Below are positions 12,809-15,398 of a DNA stretch of 15,398 bases, piece by piece. How positions within the stretch are numbered: the first letter of the stretch is position 1; each line of letters opens with the position of its first letter. Below the pieces are notes generated by a model. That model saw nothing but the letters and a program-made list of their open reading frames with translations. It had not been told where the DNA came from and searched no databases. Source of the DNA: PALSA-505 sp035308365 (lineage in GTDB: Bacteria > Actinomycetota > Actinomycetes > Streptosporangiales > Streptosporangiaceae); NCBI GenBank assembly GCA_035308365.1, contig DATGGU010000145.1:1-15398 (forward strand). The letters are read 5' to 3'. Made by a program: the position numbers and the translations under genes.

Positions 12809-14671
12809 TCAGGGATGGTCCGGGTTCAGCCAGACGTTGGTGATGTCCGGGCCGGTGATGTTCACGTTGAAGTTCGCGGTGGGCAGCCCGGCGCTGCGCA
12901 CCCGGCTGCTGGCGTACTGGGGGATATAGGCGTCGATCACCGGGACGATGACCGCGTCCCGCAGCACGTCCACGTCCACCTGATGCCACAGCGCCGCCGC
13001 CGTGGCCGGCGGGGCCTTCAGCGCCTGGGCGATCAGGCTGTCCACGGCGTGGCTGCTGTAGCAGCCGAGGTTGACGGTGTTCACCACGCAGTTCGTCTGG
13101 AACAGCGGCTGCAGGGTGGTGCGCCCGTCGTCGCCGTACCAGTCCGGGTACCAGCTCGGCTGGCCCAGATCCCACTGGTTCGGCTTGTTGTTGACCGGCG
13201 AGTCACCCAGGTCGGCGAAGAACGTCGAACCGTTCTCCGGCCTGCCCTTGAGCGTGATGCCACAGGCCGCCAGGCTGCCCTGGACCGACTGAAACACGTT
13301 GGAAGACAGCGTGTCGTTGGAATACAGGTCGACCAGGTTCAGGCCGTGCGGGTAACCGGCGCTGGCGAGCAGCGACCGGCACTTGGCCGGGTCGCCCTGG
13401 TTGCCCCTGGTCGGGTACAGGTTGTAGGGCTGGTACCCGGCGTTGCCCGGCGGGATCGCGGTGGAAATGATCTTGTTGATGGCCGGGCCGCCGAGCACCT
13501 TCTGCAGGTCCGCCTTGTTGATGCCGTACTCGATGGCCTGGCGCACGGCCAGCTTGCCCATCGCGTGACCGGCGTCCGGGCTGCGCAGGTTGAACGCCGT
13601 GTAGTAGCTGGTGTTGCTGCTTGGCCAGATACGCAGCCGCTGGTCGTGGCTGGCCTCCAGCCCGGGAATGGACGTGGCGGCCATCGGCAGGTCCAGGGCG
13701 AGATCCTCGGTGTTCGCCTGCATGGCGGCCAGGGCGGTCTGCGCCGAGGCGGTGCCCATGGTGACCACGATCTTGCTGACATACTGGTGGCGCACCTGGT
13801 CGGTGGACTGGTGCCACGCCGGGTTACGGGTCATGACGATGCTCTTGCCCGGCACGTAGCTGCTGATCTGGTACGGGCCGTCGGAGAGCATATGCTGGCG
13901 GAACGCCGCGCTGTCCGGCACGTAGGAGTCGTACTCCACCGGCCGGGCCGAGGCGAACGGCATGGCCATGATGTTGAGGAAGTCGCTGGCCGGCTCGATC
14001 AGCCGGATCCGCAGGGTCTGCGGCGCCGGCGCGGACATGCCGGAAATCTGGTGGCCGCTGGCGAATGCGGTGAGCGCCGCGGCGGTCGGGGGTGGCGCGT
14101 TCTTCGCCGAGAAGTAGCTGGTCTCGGCGTTGCAGTAGCTGGCGAACCCAGCGATCGTGTCGTCGAAGTACAGCACGTTGCCGACCGGCGCGACCGGGTT
14201 GCAGAACGCCTTGAACTGGCGGATGAAGTCGCTGGCCGTCACCTGCCTGGGCGGCGTGGTGTTCCAGTCCACCCCGGTCCTGATATGGAAGGTGTAGACC
14301 AGCCCGTCGGCCGAGATCCCGCCGTTGGCCTGGGTGGGCACGGCGGTGGCTATGTCTGGCACCACGGTGATCGCCTTCTGCCAGAGCGGCCCGGACGTGC
14401 TGGTGATCGGGATGGTCCGGTAGGAGAGCAACTGGCGCGCATAGGCGTGCTCGAGTATGTAGTCGGGCACGATGTAGGCCTGCACCGTGTCGAGGTGGTC
14501 CGGCCCGCCGTTGGCGATGATCCGCAGCGTGCCGCCGCTCTCCGGCTTGCCTGAGGAACTGGCGGTGCCGGGCTGGCTGCCGCAGGCCGCCGTCACGGCG
14601 ACGGCCGCCGTGGCGGCCACCGCGGCGCCCCGCCGCACCAGCGTCGTCAGGTTCCTGGCCCGAGGTGTCAT
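12809..14671 (-). CDS. ABC transporter substrate-binding lipoprotein, family 5 (peptide/nickel type), copy 2
   Basis: A 620-residue paralogue of the gene at 10693-12555, of the same length and colinear throughout. The signal peptide has RR at 13-14 and a long Ala/Val core ending VAVTAAC (predicted lipid Cys 30; Thr at -3 is a weak lipobox). Shared blocks include GGTLRIIANGG, KAFCNPVAPVGN, IMAMPFASARPVEYDSYVP, LSDGPYQISSY, NPAWHQSTDQVRHQYV, IPPGNAGYQPYNLYPT and terminal WLNPDHP. The ATG at 14671 is chosen because AAGGAG (complement of 14679-14684) lies seven bases upstream; the GTG at 14677 is too close to it. It lies 253 bp upstream of copy 1 on the same strand, with its own upstream palindrome. 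No transporter subunits are in view. Ligand unknown. Confidence 0.9.
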   Translation of the reverse strand: MTPRARNLTTLVRRGAAVAATAAVAVTAACGSQPGTASSSGKPESGGTLRIIANGGPDHLDTVQAYIVPDYILEHAYARQLLSYRTIPITSTSGPLWQKAITVVPDIATAVPTQANGGISADGLVYTFHIRTGVDWNTTPPRQVTASDFIRQFKAFCNPVAPVGNVLYFDDTIAGFASYCNAETSYFSAKNAPPPTAAALTAFASGHQISGMSAPAPQTLRIRLIEPASDFLNIMAMPFASARPVEYDSYVPDSAAFRQHMLSDGPYQISSYVPGKSIVMTRNPAWHQSTDQVRHQYVSKIVVTMGTASAQTALAAMQANTEDLALDLPMAATSIPGLEASHDQRLRIWPSSNTSYYTAFNLRSPDAGHAMGKLAVRQAIEYGINKADLQKVLGGPAINKIISTAIPPGNAGYQPYNLYPTRGNQGDPAKCRSLLASAGYPHGLNLVDLYSNDTLSSNVFQSVQGSLAACGITLKGRPENGSTFFADLGDSPVNNKPNQWDLGQPSWYPDWYGDDGRTTLQPLFQTNCVVNTVNLGCYSSHAVDSLIAQALKAPPATAAALWHQVDVDVLRDAVIVPVIDAYIPQYASSRVRSAGLPTANFNVNITGPDITNVWLNPDHP

Positions 14672-14712
14672 CGCCACGCTCCTTCGCGTCCGCCCCCGCG
14701 CTGCAGCCTGCT

Positions 14713-14757
14713 GTGATCACCCCGCAACGATGAGTCTAAGCACACACGTGTGCCTAG
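14713..14757 (-). promoter_or_regulatory. Palindromes and -10 candidate upstream of binding-protein copy 2
   Basis: CTAAGCACA (14736-14744) and TGTGCCTAG (14749-14757) form a 9-bp inverted repeat with one mismatch, centred on a 10-bp palindrome CACACGTGTG (14743-14752). TAGACT on the reverse strand (complement of about 14733-14738) overlaps the edge and fits TANNNT, with no clear -35. A separate GTGATCAC lies at 14713-14720. Candidate operator/promoter. Confidence 0.42.
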
Positions 14758-14792
14758 CGGGAAGACATTTCCGCCACAGCTAGGTAACGCGG

Positions 14793-15233
14793 CTAGCCGT
14801 CGAGCGTGAACCGGTACAGCCGGGAATCGCGGCGCTGGAAGCCGAGCCGCTCGTACAGCCGCCCGGCGGCCTCGCGCGAGGGCCGGGAGGTCAGATCCAC
14901 GGTGCGGGCGCCCATCTCGCGAGCCAGCCGCAGCGCCTCCTGGGTGAGCGCCGCACCGGCGCCCTGGCCCCTGGCCGCCTCGTCCACCACCACGTCCTCG
15001 ATCCAGGCGCGCAGCCCGGTCGGGATGGGGAAGACCACCAGCGTCAGCGTCCCGACGATCTCGCCGGACTCGCTCCGGGCCACCAGCACGGTGGACGGCC
15101 CGCTGCCGGCCACCCGGGCGATCCCCGCCTTGTCCAGCGGGGGAGCCGACCGCGACAGCTGCGGCAGCAGCCTGGCGAAAGCCTTGACGGTCTCTTCTGT
15201 TACCTCGTTGAGCACCTCGACATTCACGGCCAC
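14793..15233 (-). CDS. GNAT family N-acetyltransferase
   Basis: Transfers an acetyl group from acetyl-CoA to an unknown amine. The ~146-residue protein shows the GNAT fold: SGEIVGTLTLVVFP (strands 2-3), AWIEDVVVDEAARGQGAGAALTQEAL (motif A, with the pyrophosphate loop RGQGAG), GARTVDLTSRPSREAAGRLYERLGFQRRDSRLYRF (motif B and C-terminal strand, with the usual Tyr). Start choice: GTG codons at 15242, 15233 and 15227 are all in frame. A TAGGGT box (complement of 15241-15246) ends seven bases before 15233, matching a leaderless start there, and the GTG at 15242 overlaps that box. Upstream of and in the same orientation as the binding-protein pair, but with its own promoter-like sequence. Confidence 0.85.
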   Translation of the reverse strand: MAVNVEVLNEVTEETVKAFARLLPQLSRSAPPLDKAGIARVAGSGPSTVLVARSESGEIVGTLTLVVFPIPTGLRAWIEDVVVDEAARGQGAGAALTQEALRLAREMGARTVDLTSRPSREAAGRLYERLGFQRRDSRLYRFTLDG

Positions 15234-15240
15234 GCCGCGC

Positions 15241-15246
15241 ACCCTA
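15241..15246 (-). promoter_or_regulatory. -10 box TAGGGT, leaderless spacing to the GNAT GTG
   Basis: TAGGGT on the reverse strand fits TANNNT and places transcription start at about 15233-15234, next to a GTG. Inferred from spacing only. Confidence 0.4.
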
Positions 15247-15277
15247 CCGCATGAGAAAACAAAGCCGCCGCGCCCCA

Positions 15278-15367
15278 GCCCGGCGGGAGGCCGGGCCCGG
15301 CGCGCGACGGCGGTCCAGGTGAAACGAACGCGAGGGTCGGGGTTTGCGAGGGCGGAGCTTCGCTCCG
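15278..15367. repeat. GC-rich hairpins at the right edge
   Basis: GCCCGGC (15278-15284) pairs with GCCGGGC (15290-15296), and CGGAGC (15353-15358) with GCTCCG (15362-15367) around loop TTC. The second resembles the short 'cttcg'-loop palindromes often scattered between actinobacterial genes. They may terminate a gene lying outside the window. I see no gene in 15247-15398. Confidence 0.4.
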
Positions 15368-15398
15368 GGGGTTCCGGGAGGTTGTCCCACCGCAGGTG

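Noticed and set aside
12815..14554. A 579-codon open frame on the forward strand
   Set aside because: Antisense shadow of binding-protein copy 2 with the same Arg/Gly/Val-rich composition as the shadow of copy 1.
15251..15325. A 24-codon Arg-rich frame starting ATG near the right edge
   Set aside because: No ribosome-binding site, and it overlaps a hairpin; the composition is that of random GC-rich DNA.

Overview
The window looks like chromosomal DNA from a GC-rich actinobacterium. Third codon positions are GC-rich, and it carries actinobacterial markers: a mycothiol-dependent maleylpyruvate isomerase-family enzyme, a DUF5999 protein, an LtrA remnant, and several apparently leaderless genes with a TANNNT -10 box about seven bases before the start codon. 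I infer the order Streptosporangiales or a relative, but sequence inspection alone cannot fix the genus. I see no rRNA, tRNA, CRISPR array or prophage.

Left part (1-4043). A class I SAM-dependent methyltransferase enters from the left edge. Its stop codon has been replaced by the decayed end of an ISAs1-type transposase (frameshifted and truncated, reverse strand). Then comes a divergent pair: a UDP-glucose/GDP-mannose dehydrogenase-family gene (reverse) and an extended SDR epimerase/reductase (forward). The gap between them holds a striking 18-bp tandem repeat built from TCAGG-N4-CCTGA palindromes, probably an operator serving both.

Middle (4044-6816). A stand-alone phenylalanyl-tRNA-synthetase-like protein (class II core plus FDX-ACB domain, no PheT nearby) is preceded by an apparent leaderless 22-residue leader peptide with adjacent Phe-Phe-Cys codons, and by RNA segments that could form mutually exclusive hairpins. 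This resembles ribosome-mediated attenuation and is the most interesting element of the window. A strong hairpin separates it from a convergent DUF1801 gene. A TEX30-like alpha/beta hydrolase follows.

Centre right (6817-10551). Two small reverse genes (DUF5999, and an unrecognised 130-residue protein) lie beside unusually AT-rich intergenic DNA with overlapping palindromes. After a gap of about 550 bp come a mycothiol-dependent isomerase-like gene, preceded by a 10-codon minigene with an ATGA overlap, and a class V aminotransferase-like gene of the 'cysteine desulfurase-like' type that lacks the desulfurase cysteine loop. A reverse-strand ltrA pseudogene with a large internal deletion ends this block.

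Right part (10552-15398). Two large, closely related family 5 (peptide/nickel-type) solute-binding lipoproteins lie in tandem on the reverse strand. Each has its own candidate promoter/operator, and the second ends in a strong hairpin. No permease or ATPase gene of the transporter is present. A GNAT acetyltransferase gene lies upstream, and GC-rich hairpins fill the right edge.
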